32,210 bases of DNA, taken from assembly GCA_002418265.1 (NCBI GenBank), contig DIDS01000022.1:1-32210 (forward strand), written 5' to 3'. The notes under the pieces were generated by a model, which saw only the letters and a program-made list of their open reading frames with translations, made no database searches and had not been told where the DNA came from. This DNA comes from Acidimicrobiia bacterium UBA5794 (lineage in GTDB: Bacteria > Actinomycetota > Acidimicrobiia > Spongiisociales > UBA5794). The translations under genes were made by a program, and so were the position numbers. Shown here piece after piece: positions 8,084 through 16,202 of the stretch (positions are counted from its first letter, which is position 1; each line of letters starts with the position of its first letter).

Positions 8084-8607
8084 GAATTGATGACGACGGA
8101 ACCCTTCATACCTGCGGCATAATGGCCGGGTTGATGACAGCCGAAGATGATGGGACCGGAATCCTTGAAATGCCATGTCATCTCCTTTGTCTCCCCAGGC
8201 TCGAGCGAGAACATGTTGGGTTCATCATGCATTTCCATGTTGCCTGACATTTCAACCATCTCGGCTTCGTGTTCATCTTGCATTTCTTGGGTACCAAGCG
8301 TGAAGTCGTGGGGAATTGCCCCACCGTTGGTCACCCTGAACGTCACGATCTGACCACTTTCGACCACGACGCTTTCGGGGGAAAATGAGAGGCTGTCCGT
8401 CGCCGTGATCTCTATCACCTGATCGGCCTCGGCACCGTCCACGGGACTGCCGAATGAGAAGTCGTCGGTACCCTGATCCTGCATGTCCATGCCCTCGGCC
8501 ATGGTGGGGTCGGGAACCTCGTCGGTTCCGCCGTCCGAACTGCACGCCGCAATGATGAGACCCACAGTCATGACCGCCACGATGAGTCGAGATCGGTATG
8601 TCTTCAT
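8080..8607 (-). CDS. Cupredoxin-domain lipoprotein with Met/His-rich insertion
   Basis: This 175-residue secreted copper protein has a lipoprotein signal ending LIIAAC (Cys22) and a plastocyanin-like domain. Likely copper ligands are H100 (IPHDF), C157, H162 and M167 in FGCHQPGHYAAGM, which is type I copper geometry. A Met/His/Glu-rich insertion at about 108-132 (EMQDEHEAEMVEMSGNMEMH) and an upstream MAEGMDMQ patch look like extra copper-binding segments. The start is ATG 8607, with AGGAGG 6-7 bases upstream; a longer in-frame start at 8691 has no such support. It is divergent from the SHOCT gene across operator copy 2. The probable role is periplasmic or surface copper buffering or electron transfer. 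Confidence 0.88.
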   Translation of the reverse strand: MKTYRSRLIVAVMTVGLIIAACSSDGGTDEVPDPTMAEGMDMQDQGTDDFSFGSPVDGAEADQVIEITATDSLSFSPESVVVESGQIVTFRVTNGGAIPHDFTLGTQEMQDEHEAEMVEMSGNMEMHDEPNMFSLEPGETKEMTWHFKDSGPIIFGCHQPGHYAAGMKGSVVINS

Positions 8608-8694
8608 TGATATCCTCCTCACTCCCGACAACGACCTCCGAAACTGGTTCGAATCCGTCCCTTCGGACTCATCGGTCGAGATCGGTACCATAAA

Positions 8695-8713
8695 CTACGA
8701 CGTATAATCGTAG
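8695..8713. promoter_or_regulatory. Operator copy 2: CTACGA-N7-TCGTAG, over a TATAAT box
   Basis: CTACGA (8695-8700), a 7-bp spacer and TCGTAG (8708-8713) repeat the exact layout of copy 1. A perfect plus-strand TATAAT (8703-8708) lies inside the dyad, so a bound repressor would cover the -10 of the SHOCT gene promoter. A minus-strand promoter for the cupredoxin gene (TTGCTA-N17-TAGTTT) overlaps it too. It links both genes to the BlaI-type regulon. Confidence 0.72.
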
Positions 8714-8745
8714 GTAGCAAGTGCCTACAGGAGGAGTCACCGAAA

Positions 8746-8994
8746 GTGGGGCATTACCTACAGTTCGGTCACATGTTCGATTCTGGCCACATGTCAGGAT
8801 TCGGCTGGACGATGATGCTTTTGTGGACCGTCATCGCAATCGCCGTGATCGCCGCGGTGCTCATGTCTGTGACGTCACGGAGAACCCGTACAAATCCGAA
8901 TGATGAGGCGCTGGCAGTCCTCTCAAAGCTCTATGCCAGTGGTGAGATCGACGAGGACGAGTTCCGACATCGCCGAGACATTCTCAAGGGGTAG
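8746..8994 (+). CDS. Small membrane protein with C-terminal SHOCT domain
   Basis: This 82-residue protein has a His/Met-containing N-terminus (GHYLQFGHMFDSGHMSG), one membrane segment at about 20-43 and a SHOCT motif at the end (LYASGEIDEDEFRHRRDIL). The GTG start at 8746 is preceded by AGGAGGAG. Many such proteins accompany copper and redox genes in bacteria, but the SHOCT domain's role is thought to be oligomerisation, with no defined activity. The N-terminal His and Met residues could bind metal; that is inference. Its promoter lies under operator copy 2. Confidence 0.8.
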   Translation: MGHYLQFGHMFDSGHMSGFGWTMMLLWTVIAIAVIAAVLMSVTSRRTRTNPNDEALAVLSKLYASGEIDEDEFRHRRDILKG

Positions 8995-9028
8995 TGCTCC
9001 TGCATCTCCATGACTTCTCGCGGACTAA

Positions 9029-9047
9029 AGGACGGTGATCCGTTCCT
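9029..9047 (+). terminator. Hairpin downstream of the SHOCT gene
   Basis: AGGACGG, loop TGAT, CCGTTCCT forms a stem with one bulged base about 35 bp after the SHOCT stop. No T-tract follows. Confidence 0.4.
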
Positions 9048-9076
9048 CTGGGTCGGTTCTCAGCGGGTGCATCTAC

Positions 9077-9095
9077 CTACTACGTAGTCTCGTAG
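9077..9095. promoter_or_regulatory. Operator copy 3 (orphan): CTACTA-N7-TCGTAG
   Basis: CTACTA (9077-9082), a 7-bp spacer and TCGTAG (9090-9095) match copies 1 and 2 with one changed base. A perfect ACTACGTAGT palindrome lies inside (9079-9088). No gene with a supported start follows it. It may be left from a lost gene or control a transcript I cannot see. Confidence 0.55.
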
Positions 9096-9314
9096 GTTGA
9101 ATGAGTTTGAGAGATATTCATCGTTGCCGATCACATCTTCGATACAACGACGCAACGAACTGAGCAAGTTGAGAGACCACCATTGAGATGATTGATCGAT
9201 CACAACGCCTGTCGCCTCTGTGGGTCATGCGGGCATTTCCGTCGTGAGAACAACGACTCCGAGAACGCCTTCCGTGCACAATGGATCGGCGCTGGCGTGT
9301 TGGATGTGGATTGG

Positions 9315-9647
9315 TCAGCTTCCGGCGAGGCCGAAGAACACAACCACCGAACGTCCAAGCCTGACCATGTCTTCGTCGGCTAGGCGGCCGATTCGTTCAC
9401 CGAGTTTGGAGCGAGGCACGCTCGTCACCTTGTCGACCATCAAGCTGCTCGTCACTTGCAGACCGTTGTGATCGTCGAGCACGACAGGGAGTCGAATCAA
9501 CGGTGCCTCGGTCGGATCGGTCGTAAAGGCACACGCGGTCACTGAATCCGTAGCATTGAACCGATCATCCTGGATGATGACTACCGGACGGGGTTTGCCG
9601 GTATACCCGCTCCCGCCTGCGGCCGTCCAGATCTCTGCACGCTTCAC
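9315..9647 (-). CDS. MazF/PemK-family endoribonuclease toxin
   Basis: This 110-residue type II toxin starts MKRAEIWTAAGGSGYTGKPRPVVIIQDD, the family's RGEIW...G..RPVVIvq pattern, and continues with the SH3-like core and the C-terminal LGERIGRLADEDMVRLG segment. The family cuts mRNA at short sequence motifs. The GTG start at 9647 overlaps the antitoxin stop by 4 bases (GTGA), so translation is coupled, with the antitoxin first. Length and gene order are standard. Confidence 0.9.
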   Translation of the reverse strand: MKRAEIWTAAGGSGYTGKPRPVVIIQDDRFNATDSVTACAFTTDPTEAPLIRLPVVLDDHNGLQVTSSLMVDKVTSVPRSKLGERIGRLADEDMVRLGRSVVVFFGLAGS

Positions 9648-9865
9648 TTGTCGTGAAGGCTGAGGGCGTCAATGAATGCTTGGTCGTCACCGGCATGCTC
9701 ACTAGCTGCGACGGCGATGGCTTGACGGCGCGCCTCGGCGGCGAAACCGGGGACGCGGACATCGGCCACCCACAATTGGATTGGTCGCATGCCTTGCGCC
9801 CTCATTCGTTTCCGGTAGTCGCCCACCCGCTGGGAGACGGTCGGGTCGTTCGGTGATGTAGCCAT
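9644..9865 (-). CDS. MazE-type antitoxin (DUF3018-like)
   Basis: This 73-residue protein has the pattern RVGDYRKRMRAQGMRPIQLWVADVRVPGFAAEARRQA (spanning about residues 12-48), which I associate with small MazE-family antitoxins paired with MazF. It should neutralise the toxin and bind its own promoter. The ATG at 9865 lies 8 bp from a perfect 12-bp palindrome that is the likely operator. Confidence 0.85.
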   Translation of the reverse strand: MATSPNDPTVSQRVGDYRKRMRAQGMRPIQLWVADVRVPGFAAEARRQAIAVAASEHAGDDQAFIDALSLHDK

Positions 9866-9873
9866 CCAACATT

Positions 9874-9885
9874 GTTACATGTAAC
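9874..9885. promoter_or_regulatory. Palindromic operator of the toxin-antitoxin operon
   Basis: GTTACATGTAAC is a perfect 12-bp palindrome directly upstream of the antitoxin start. Its position fits autorepression by the antitoxin or the toxin-antitoxin complex. Confidence 0.6.
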
Positions 9886-9963
9886 GGTGCCAAATTGGAA
9901 TCCCATTCCCTGCATACGTGGTCGCGTGTGGTGGTGGTGCCGCCAGATATCGCAGAACCATGA

Positions 9964-10602
9964 CTATGGCGATCCACTCGCCGGCGGCGGATGAGTGTTG
10001 CGAAGCCAAAATGCGACCGATGCGACGACGATCGCCGTGCCGAAGAGGAGTCCGCCGAGGGTGTCGGTGAGCCAATGAGCGCGCAGGTAGATACGACTGA
10101 GGACCATCAGGACCGCAAACACCCAGCCAGTCCACAAAAAGAGTCGCCTTCGTTGCGGCCACAGGATCGACGCCACGATTGCAAGCCCGAGACCGATTGC
10201 TGCAGCGGCCACCATTGAGTGGCCTGATGGGTAGGAGAACGAGTGCTCTTGCACCAGCGCATCGACAGGGCGATCGCGGCCCACCAGGGCTTTTGTCAGA
10301 TCGGAGAAAACCGCCGCAACGGTGACAATTCCGAGCCAGATGAAGGCGGCGCGGAGTTGTTTCCCAAACGCAAGGACGACAAAGCCCACGGCGACCAGGA
10401 CAAGCACCAGTGGGATTCGTCCGGCGAAGTGGAACACCTCGGCCGCGGACACCAGCCACGACACTTTGGCGTGTCGCATGATGTCGGCCACCTGATCATC
10501 AAAGCTTTGCGTCCAGCCTGCAACCACCAACGCGGTCAGTACGAGGAAAAGACCGAACAACACGCCGGAGAGACGGAGCAACTTGGCAGGAGAGTCGAGC
10601 AT
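9964..10602 (-). CDS. PAP2-family membrane phosphatase
   Basis: This 212-residue multi-pass membrane protein carries the complete phosphatidic acid phosphatase signature: K104..R111-P112 (KALVGRDRP), PSGH at 125-128, and S169-R170 with H176 and D180 (SRIYLRAHWLTD). It probably dephosphorylates lipid phosphates such as phosphatidic acid or undecaprenyl pyrophosphate at the outer face of the membrane. About six hydrophobic segments are visible. The ribosome-binding site at ATG 10602 is weak. It stands alone, with no operon partner. Confidence 0.9.
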   Translation of the reverse strand: MLDSPAKLLRLSGVLFGLFLVLTALVVAGWTQSFDDQVADIMRHAKVSWLVSAAEVFHFAGRIPLVLVLVAVGFVVLAFGKQLRAAFIWLGIVTVAAVFSDLTKALVGRDRPVDALVQEHSFSYPSGHSMVAAAAIGLGLAIVASILWPQRRRLFLWTGWVFAVLMVLSRIYLRAHWLTDTLGGLLFGTAIVVASVAFWLRNTHPPPASGSP

Positions 10603-10762
10603 CGAGGTCGACTCTACGACTCACCGCCCTTTTTCATCGGCGCACGATGCAGGGAATGCTGAACATCGGGAGAGCGGTCGCCACCTGCAACAGGCGCGAC
10701 GATCGGATCCTCGTCATGGAAGTATTCCCCGCCAGCTTCCGGTCCATGGTTCTATGGACGGT

Positions 10763-11056
10763 TCACCGAACCTCGTAAACGGTGGCATACCTTTGGCGAC
10801 CGCTGTAACCGCCACCCGTGTACGACATCAGATCGAAGATCACGGCAAGACCGATCACGACATAGTCGAATCCGCGAACACCACCAGGAGCGACGAGCAC
10901 CCATGCAAGAGTCAGCCACGGGACGAAGAGAAAGCCGATGAACCCAACCCAGAAGCTGTCAAACGCAAACGCCCAACGGTCGCGATCAAAGATCCACCAC
11001 AGGAATGCAGCCACTCTGGGGCCAATGAGCGCCATGACGCCAGCCAAACAACACAT
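10763..11056 (-). CDS. Small membrane protein of unknown function
   Basis: This 97-residue protein has two or three hydrophobic stretches (about 8-24, 33-55 and 63-78) and the aromatic-rich motif LWWIFDRDRW. Similar short proteins are, as I recall, common in Actinobacteria and have no assigned function. ATG 11056 has AGGAG about 10 bases ahead; an internal ATG at 11035 (MALIGPRVAAF) may be the family-typical start. It is divergent from the acetyl-CoA synthetase gene. Confidence 0.7.
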   Translation of the reverse strand: MCCLAGVMALIGPRVAAFLWWIFDRDRWAFAFDSFWVGFIGFLFVPWLTLAWVLVAPGGVRGFDYVVIGLAVIFDLMSYTGGGYSGRQRYATVYEVR

Positions 11057-11164
11057 GTTCCGTGATCTCCTTCGCCTGGTATCACATTACCAGCCGTGTT
11101 GTGCCACGACACGGGCGATCTGGAACGTGTCACAATGGAGGTGAGCGACAGATACGGAGGAGCC

Positions 11165-13120
11165 GTGACAGACACCGGTATTGAGAACCTGCTTCGTGAG
11201 CACCGACTGTTCCCACCGAGCGCCACATTTGCCGAGCATGCTATCGCAACCGCTGCAGACTACGAAGAAGCCGAGGCAGACTACGTGGCGTACTGGATGC
11301 GCCAAGCAACCGAACGCATTTCTTGGTTCAAGGAACCCACAGAGGCCCTCGACGAATCAAACGCACCGTTCTTTACCTGGTTCGCTGATGGCGAACTCAA
11401 CGTCTCCTACAACTGCCTTGACCGGCATCTGGCATCAGGCGGCGACAAGGTCGCCTACCACTGGGTAGGAGAACCCGGAGACACACGGACAATCACGTAT
11501 CAGCAGCTTTCAGACGAAGTCAACCGGTTCGCAAACGGGTTGAGATCCCTCGGCGTCAAAAAGGGCGACCAGGTGGCGATCTACATGGGGATGGTGCCCG
11601 AACTTGCAATCGCAATGCTTGCCTGTGCACGGATCGGTGCCCCCCACTCGGCCATCTTCGGGGGGTTCTCAGCCGATGCGATCGTGGACCGTGTCGATGA
11701 TGCCCAAGCGAAGGTCCTGATTACGTGCGACGGAGCATGGCGGCGCGGCACGGTGGTTCCGCTCAAGGACAACTGTGACGATGCGATGAGTCGAGCGTCT
11801 TCGCTTGAACACTGCGTTGTGGTGAAACGAACCGACCATGGCGTTGACATGCAAGAAGGACGCGACATTTGGTGGCACGACCTTGTCAACGGTCAGTCGA
11901 CCGAATGCGAACCCGAGGTCATGAACGCCGAAGACCTGCTGTATCTGCTTTATACGTCTGGTACCACGGCAAAGCCAAAGGGCATCATGCACACGACCGG
12001 TGGCTACCTCACGGGAGTCGCCGCAACCCACGCCCAGATCTTCGATCTCAAACCCGACACTGATGTGTATTGGTGCGCCGCGGACATCGGATGGGTTACC
12101 GGGCATTCCTACATCGTGTATGGACCGCTCGCGAATCACACCACGAGCGTGATGTACGAGGGAACACCCGACTTCCCCGACAAGGACCGCCTGTGGTCCA
12201 TCATTGCTGAATACGGGGTCACGATCCTCTACACGGCGCCCACGGCCATCCGCGCGTTCATGAAGTGGGGCGCGCAGTATCCCGACAGGCATGACCTTTC
12301 CTCCCTGCGTCTTCTCGGCACGGTCGGTGAACCCATCAACCCCGAGGCATGGATGTGGTATCACATCAACATCGGCGCTGAGCGGTGTCCGATCGTCGAC
12401 ACCTGGTGGCAAACCGAGACCGGCGGGATCATGATCAGCCCACTGCCCGGGGTCACGGCAACGAAGCCCGGCTCTGCCACCAAAGCGATCCCGGGCATCA
12501 CGGCAGATGTTGTCGACATGGAAGGAAATTCTGTCTCGCCCGGAAGTGGTGGCTTTCTCACGATTACCAAACCGTGGCCGGCAATGCTGCGCTCGATCTA
12601 TGGAGATGACCAGCGTTACGTGGACACGTATTGGGCTCGCTTCCCCGGTGTGTACTTTCCGGGCGACGGTGCCAAGATCGACGAGGACGGGTATCTGTGG
12701 ATACTCGGACGTGTCGACGACGTGATGAATGTCTCTGGACACCGCATCTCCACGATGGAAGTCGAATCAGCATTGGTCTCGCACCCTGCCGTTGCTGAGG
12801 CGGCTGTCGTCGGTGCCACCGATGATCTGAGCGGTCAGGCGATCGCTGCGTTTGTGACGTTGAGGGGCGGATTCGACGAATCAGATGAGCTCCTCACGGA
12901 GCTGAAGGGTCACGTGTCGGACAAGATCGGGGCGATCGCTCGGCCCAAGACGATCATCTTCACACCCGACCTTCCCAAGACGCGATCAGGAAAGATCATG
13001 AGGCGACTGCTGCGCGACATTTCGGACAAGCGTGCCCTCGGAGATGTGACGACGTTGGCGAACGCCGATGTGGTCGAAGCAATTGCAGAACAGGCATCCG
13101 CATACGCCGACGACGATTGA
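11165..13120 (+). CDS. acsA: Acetyl-CoA synthetase (AMP-forming)
   Basis: This 651-residue cytoplasmic enzyme activates acetate with ATP and CoA to acetyl-CoA, AMP and pyrophosphate. The AMP-binding motif YTSGTTAKPKG is at 263-273, and the ADWGWVTGHSYIVYGPL-type segment (here ADIGWVTGH) and the DTWWQTETGG substrate region follow in order. The C-terminal PKTRSGKIMRR contains K610, the lysine regulated by acetylation in this family. GTG 11165 with GGAGG just upstream gives the normal length; an in-frame ATG at 11135 and a longer opening to 11096 lack good ribosome-binding sites. It is a single gene. Confidence 0.95.
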   Translation: MTDTGIENLLREHRLFPPSATFAEHAIATAADYEEAEADYVAYWMRQATERISWFKEPTEALDESNAPFFTWFADGELNVSYNCLDRHLASGGDKVAYHWVGEPGDTRTITYQQLSDEVNRFANGLRSLGVKKGDQVAIYMGMVPELAIAMLACARIGAPHSAIFGGFSADAIVDRVDDAQAKVLITCDGAWRRGTVVPLKDNCDDAMSRASSLEHCVVVKRTDHGVDMQEGRDIWWHDLVNGQSTECEPEVMNAEDLLYLLYTSGTTAKPKGIMHTTGGYLTGVAATHAQIFDLKPDTDVYWCAADIGWVTGHSYIVYGPLANHTTSVMYEGTPDFPDKDRLWSIIAEYGVTILYTAPTAIRAFMKWGAQYPDRHDLSSLRLLGTVGEPINPEAWMWYHINIGAERCPIVDTWWQTETGGIMISPLPGVTATKPGSATKAIPGITADVVDMEGNSVSPGSGGFLTITKPWPAMLRSIYGDDQRYVDTYWARFPGVYFPGDGAKIDEDGYLWILGRVDDVMNVSGHRISTMEVESALVSHPAVAEAAVVGATDDLSGQAIAAFVTLRGGFDESDELLTELKGHVSDKIGAIARPKTIIFTPDLPKTRSGKIMRRLLRDISDKRALGDVTTLANADVVEAIAEQASAYADDD

Positions 13121-13169
13121 GGGCGAGGCTCACAGCGTTCAGCGCACCAGACGCTCTCAATGCTTTCCG

Positions 13170-14411
13170 TCAAGGATCGACGGGAATAGGGATCGGCTTC
13201 TCATCAGCGAAGGGATCCCGATCCGTCAACTTCTTCCATATGTAGACAGCCACATCTCTGATCGACGCAATGATTGGAACCGCGAGAAGGGATCCGAGAA
13301 GACCCCCGACCTGGAATCCCACCAGAAGACCGATGAGGATGACGGCCGGTCGCAGCTGAACCGCCGTTCCCATCACCCTCGGAGCGATGATGTTTGCTTG
13401 GAGTTGAACAACCACGAGGTAGATCGCCACGACAATGAGGGCAAACCACCAATTCTGAAGCTCGGGCCAACGCGTCGAACCGGTGATGAGCGCGGCAAGT
13501 ACACCAGGGATCGCCGCAAGGATCGGACCGAAGGTTGGAATCATGTTGAGCACAACCATGATTGCTCCCATCAGGAAGGCACCCGGCAACCCGAAAAACC
13601 ATAGAACTGCAAACACGATGGTCCCGGTGATGATCGAGTTGATCAACTGCCCGTACAGGTACCCGGTCCAGACCCTGTGCTGCTTTCTCATCATCATCAG
13701 GCCATCGCGTTCATACCCAGCCGGGATGTTTCGGGCGAGTGCGTCATGCATGCGCACACTGTCGGCGTTGAGGTACATCGCGACAAGCGTGGTCAGGATC
13801 GCTGACGTGATGACCGCGGTGATGATCCCTGCAATCGTACGAACGCTGTCAAGGGACCGGCCCAAAATGTCCACAATCGTGTTGGCATCGATGACAATTC
13901 CTGCATCTCCGGATCCTGCAACCGGATCACGGAGGAGATGCATCAAGCCGGTCATGTCGATCGTCAGCCCAAAGATGCGAAAGTAGTTGTCCGCATCGAT
14001 CTCTCCCAACAACCAGACACGAGCGTCGTTGAGGGTGCCAACCGGATCGAGTTCCTGGATTGACTTCACAACCTCGTTGACGACGAGATAGCCAAAGGCC
14101 AGAGTCCCGATGAACACGATCAGATAGGCAATCAACAGCGCCAATCCCCTTGGAATGTGGAGCCGTCGGTGCGCCAATCGGATCAACGGGGCAACCAGGA
14201 AGGCAATGAGTGCAGCAAGGGCTGCAATGGCGAGGACGTTTCGGATGAGGTACACGCCAACCACCGCAAGGAAGAAACACATCGCAACGACAAGGAGCTT
14301 TGCGTTCTCTCCCCAAGCCGGGGAAGGCGGGTAGTAGTCCGGTGCACCCTTCCGTGGAGGCCCTGACGGCTTTGGCGGCTCTGGGAGTTCCATGGTGCGG
14401 TCGTCGTTCAT
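13170..14411 (-). CDS. AI-2E family transporter (PerM/UPF0118-type permease)
   Basis: This 413-residue membrane protein has about eight hydrophobic segments: two near residues 40-90, one near 100-120, and a cluster from about 225 to the C-terminus with family-like motifs (GLPGAFLMGAIMVVLNMIPTFG and, later, AIPGVLAALI). A long soluble loop lies between. The N-terminus is Pro-rich and cytoplasmic. Members export small molecules or ions (AI-2 in E. coli TqsA; Na+/H+ in others), so the substrate is open. ATG 14411 is preferred over the ORF opening at 14591 because the promoter-like TATACG lies just upstream and the longer form would cover the divergent gene. Confidence 0.85.
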   Translation of the reverse strand: MNDDRTMELPEPPKPSGPPRKGAPDYYPPSPAWGENAKLLVVAMCFFLAVVGVYLIRNVLAIAALAALIAFLVAPLIRLAHRRLHIPRGLALLIAYLIVFIGTLAFGYLVVNEVVKSIQELDPVGTLNDARVWLLGEIDADNYFRIFGLTIDMTGLMHLLRDPVAGSGDAGIVIDANTIVDILGRSLDSVRTIAGIITAVITSAILTTLVAMYLNADSVRMHDALARNIPAGYERDGLMMMRKQHRVWTGYLYGQLINSIITGTIVFAVLWFFGLPGAFLMGAIMVVLNMIPTFGPILAAIPGVLAALITGSTRWPELQNWWFALIVVAIYLVVVQLQANIIAPRVMGTAVQLRPAVILIGLLVGFQVGGLLGSLLAVPIIASIRDVAVYIWKKLTDRDPFADEKPIPIPVDP

Positions 14412-14419
14412 GGACGTAC

Positions 14420-14425
14420 CGTATA
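14420..14425 (-). promoter_or_regulatory. -10 box of the AI-2E permease gene; probable leaderless mRNA
   Basis: TATACG on the minus strand ends 8 bases before ATG 14411, which places transcription start at or near the start codon. No ribosome-binding site is visible. Leaderless starts are common in Actinobacteria. No good -35 is seen. Confidence 0.4.
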
Positions 14426-14460
14426 CGAAACCGCACACTGAGTGGAGGTACGATTGCTTG

Positions 14461-14928
14461 ATGAACCTGTACCAGCGAACACTTCGGCGCATGGCCACGC
14501 TCGACTGGGTCCGACGTCTGCTGTCGAAAGTGCTGGCTCCGCTGGATCTCAAGCTGCGGAATACCCGATTCGCGCCGTCCAAGCTCGGCATCGGTGTTCC
14601 CCTGTGCTATCTCACGACGACTGGCCGCAAGTCGGGTGAACCGAGGGTGGTCCCGTTGCTGTTCGTTGAACACGACGCGGGATACGCGGTGGCTGCAACG
14701 AACTTCGGCACTGAGCATCACCCGGGATGGGCGTACAACCTTGAAGCCGATCCCGCTGCCCTCATCGAGATCGATGGTGAGGAATCAGCTGTATCGGCGA
14801 GGCTTCTCGACGAGGCAGAAGCAGCGTCGTTGTGGCCCAAGTTCGGTGCGGTGTGGCCCGCGTACGACACCTACCAGCAGATTGCGCCCCGAGACATCAA
14901 GATGTTCGCACTGACGCCTGCGCCGTAG
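14461..14928 (+). CDS. F420H2-dependent nitroreductase/quinone reductase family protein (Ddn-like)
   Basis: This 155-residue protein of the deazaflavin-dependent nitroreductase family uses reduced F420 to reduce quinones or nitro compounds. Family features are LTTTGRKSGEPRVVPLLFVE (about 54-73) and HHPGWAYNLEADP (about 88-100). The ATG at 14461 has GGAGGT 12 bases upstream, and TTG 14458 is an alternative one codon earlier. The gap to the divergent AI-2E gene is only 49 bp, so their promoters must overlap. Its presence suggests that the host makes F420. Confidence 0.88.
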   Translation: MNLYQRTLRRMATLDWVRRLLSKVLAPLDLKLRNTRFAPSKLGIGVPLCYLTTTGRKSGEPRVVPLLFVEHDAGYAVAATNFGTEHHPGWAYNLEADPAALIEIDGEESAVSARLLDEAEAASLWPKFGAVWPAYDTYQQIAPRDIKMFALTPAP

Positions 14929-14932
14929 CGAT

Positions 14933-16153
14933 TCAGCTGGACAGTGCGGCCTCGAGTGCGGCAAGAACTTGATCGATCTGGGCATCGGTGATCACGAGCG
15001 GAGGGCACAACGTGATAGTTGCCGGAAGTGATCTGGCGATCACCCCCGCCCCAAGCATATGGCTGAAGACATCTGCCTCGCTGACACCGACTGGCAGTGA
15101 CACTGCCCACATCGCACCGATGCCACGCACATCGGTCACAAGACCCCTCTCGCGAAGCGCACCAAGCCCGTCCCTGAACTTCGATTCGATCCCGGGAATC
15201 CGAGCCAGGAGACCCTCACGTTCGATGATGTCGATGTTGGCCATCGCCGCTGCACAGACCGCAGGGTGACCTGAGTAGGTGAATCCATGTCGGAACACGA
15301 AGTCGGGATCGGCGGTCAGGGAGTCGGCGATCGCATCGCCAACAACCACACCGCCGAGTGGCTGGTATCCGCTCGTCACCGCCTTTGCGAACGTGGTGAG
15401 ATCGGGAGTGACCCCAAAGCGCTGGCTTGCAAACCAGGTGCCAAGCCGCCCAAATCCGGTAATGACCTCGTCGAAGATCAGATATGCGCCGTGGCGATCA
15501 CAGAGTTGTCGAAGCCCCTCGAGGTATCCATCCTCGGGCGGATACACCCCTCCCGCTCCCTGTACCGGTTCGGTGATGACCGCAGCAATCTCACCAGAAT
15601 GCTCCGAAAGGGCAGCTTCCATCTTCGCAAGATCGTCGGGGTCGACATTCACCACGTCGCCGAGGAATGGCCCAAAACCGATGCGGTTGGGTGGGAGCCC
15701 TGACGCGGAGGTTCCACCGTAGGCGACACCGTGATAGGCACGTTCTCGTGAGATGATCACGGTTCGCTCCGGATGACCTCCTTGCGCTTGGGCAATTCTG
15801 GCGATCTTCATGGCGGAATCGACCGCTTCAGAACCAGAGCAGCAGAAAAAGACACGGGGATGGTCATGCGGTGACAGGTCCCCGATGCGGTCCGCAAGAG
15901 CGTCGACAGCGGGATTCGTGAAACTCGAGAATGTGTGGAATCCGGCGATCTTCTTCATCTGTTCTGCGACAGCGTCTGCGATCTCGGATCGGCCGTATCC
16001 GACATTGGCGTACCACAGTGATGCCATGGCATCGATGTAGACCTTGCCGTCAGAATCGGTGACAGTTGCTCCGTCACCGGAAACGATCGAGAGGAACTCG
16101 TCGGCAGGTTTGGTCGGCGGAGCGAAGGGGTGAAGAAATGTTGGTGTCGACAT
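14933..16153 (-). CDS. Class III (omega-amino acid/GABA-type) PLP aminotransferase
   Basis: This 406-residue enzyme transfers amino groups between an omega-amino donor and pyruvate or a keto acid. Visible are YIDAMASLWYANVGYG near the N-terminus, the cofactor-binding Asp in LIFDEVITGFGRLG, and the Schiff-base lysine in FAKAVTSGYQPLGG. The substrate (beta-alanine, GABA, polyamine, taurine or other) cannot be read from the sequence. ATG 16153 starts the conserved part (MSTPTFLHPF); the 24-residue extension to 16225 would overlap the divergent VIT1 gene. It is convergent with the Ddn-like gene, 4 bp apart. Confidence 0.9.
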   Translation of the reverse strand: MSTPTFLHPFAPPTKPADEFLSIVSGDGATVTDSDGKVYIDAMASLWYANVGYGRSEIADAVAEQMKKIAGFHTFSSFTNPAVDALADRIGDLSPHDHPRVFFCCSGSEAVDSAMKIARIAQAQGGHPERTVIISRERAYHGVAYGGTSASGLPPNRIGFGPFLGDVVNVDPDDLAKMEAALSEHSGEIAAVITEPVQGAGGVYPPEDGYLEGLRQLCDRHGAYLIFDEVITGFGRLGTWFASQRFGVTPDLTTFAKAVTSGYQPLGGVVVGDAIADSLTADPDFVFRHGFTYSGHPAVCAAAMANIDIIEREGLLARIPGIESKFRDGLGALRERGLVTDVRGIGAMWAVSLPVGVSEADVFSHMLGAGVIARSLPATITLCPPLVITDAQIDQVLAALEAALSS

Positions 16154-16190
16154 CGTCCAAGCGTACCGGGTGAAGATTTCGTGTGACTCG

Positions 16191-16196
16191 TATGAT
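16191..16196 (+). promoter_or_regulatory. -10 box TATGAT; leaderless start of the VIT1/CCC1 gene
   Basis: TATGAT (5 of 6 to consensus) ends 6 bases before GTG 16203, so transcription should begin at the start codon. No ribosome-binding site precedes it. This supports a leaderless mRNA and decides the start. Confidence 0.55.
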
Positions 16197-16202
16197 GCAT
16201 CT

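Larger units (their letters stand above)
8995..9314. other. Gene-poor gap between SHOCT gene and mazF
   Basis: No convincing coding sequence. It holds a hairpin (9029-9047) and an apparent third copy of the copper-cluster operator (9077-9095). A short frame starting TTG at 9192 runs antisense into mazF and lacks a ribosome-binding site. Confidence 0.6.

Noticed and set aside
9192..9383. 63-residue Cys-containing frame downstream of the orphan operator
   Set aside because: TTG start with no ribosome-binding site, and it runs antisense into mazF.
11669..12742. 357-residue open frame opposite acetyl-CoA synthetase
   Set aside because: Shadow of a strongly conserved gene; no domain, start signal or membrane segment.
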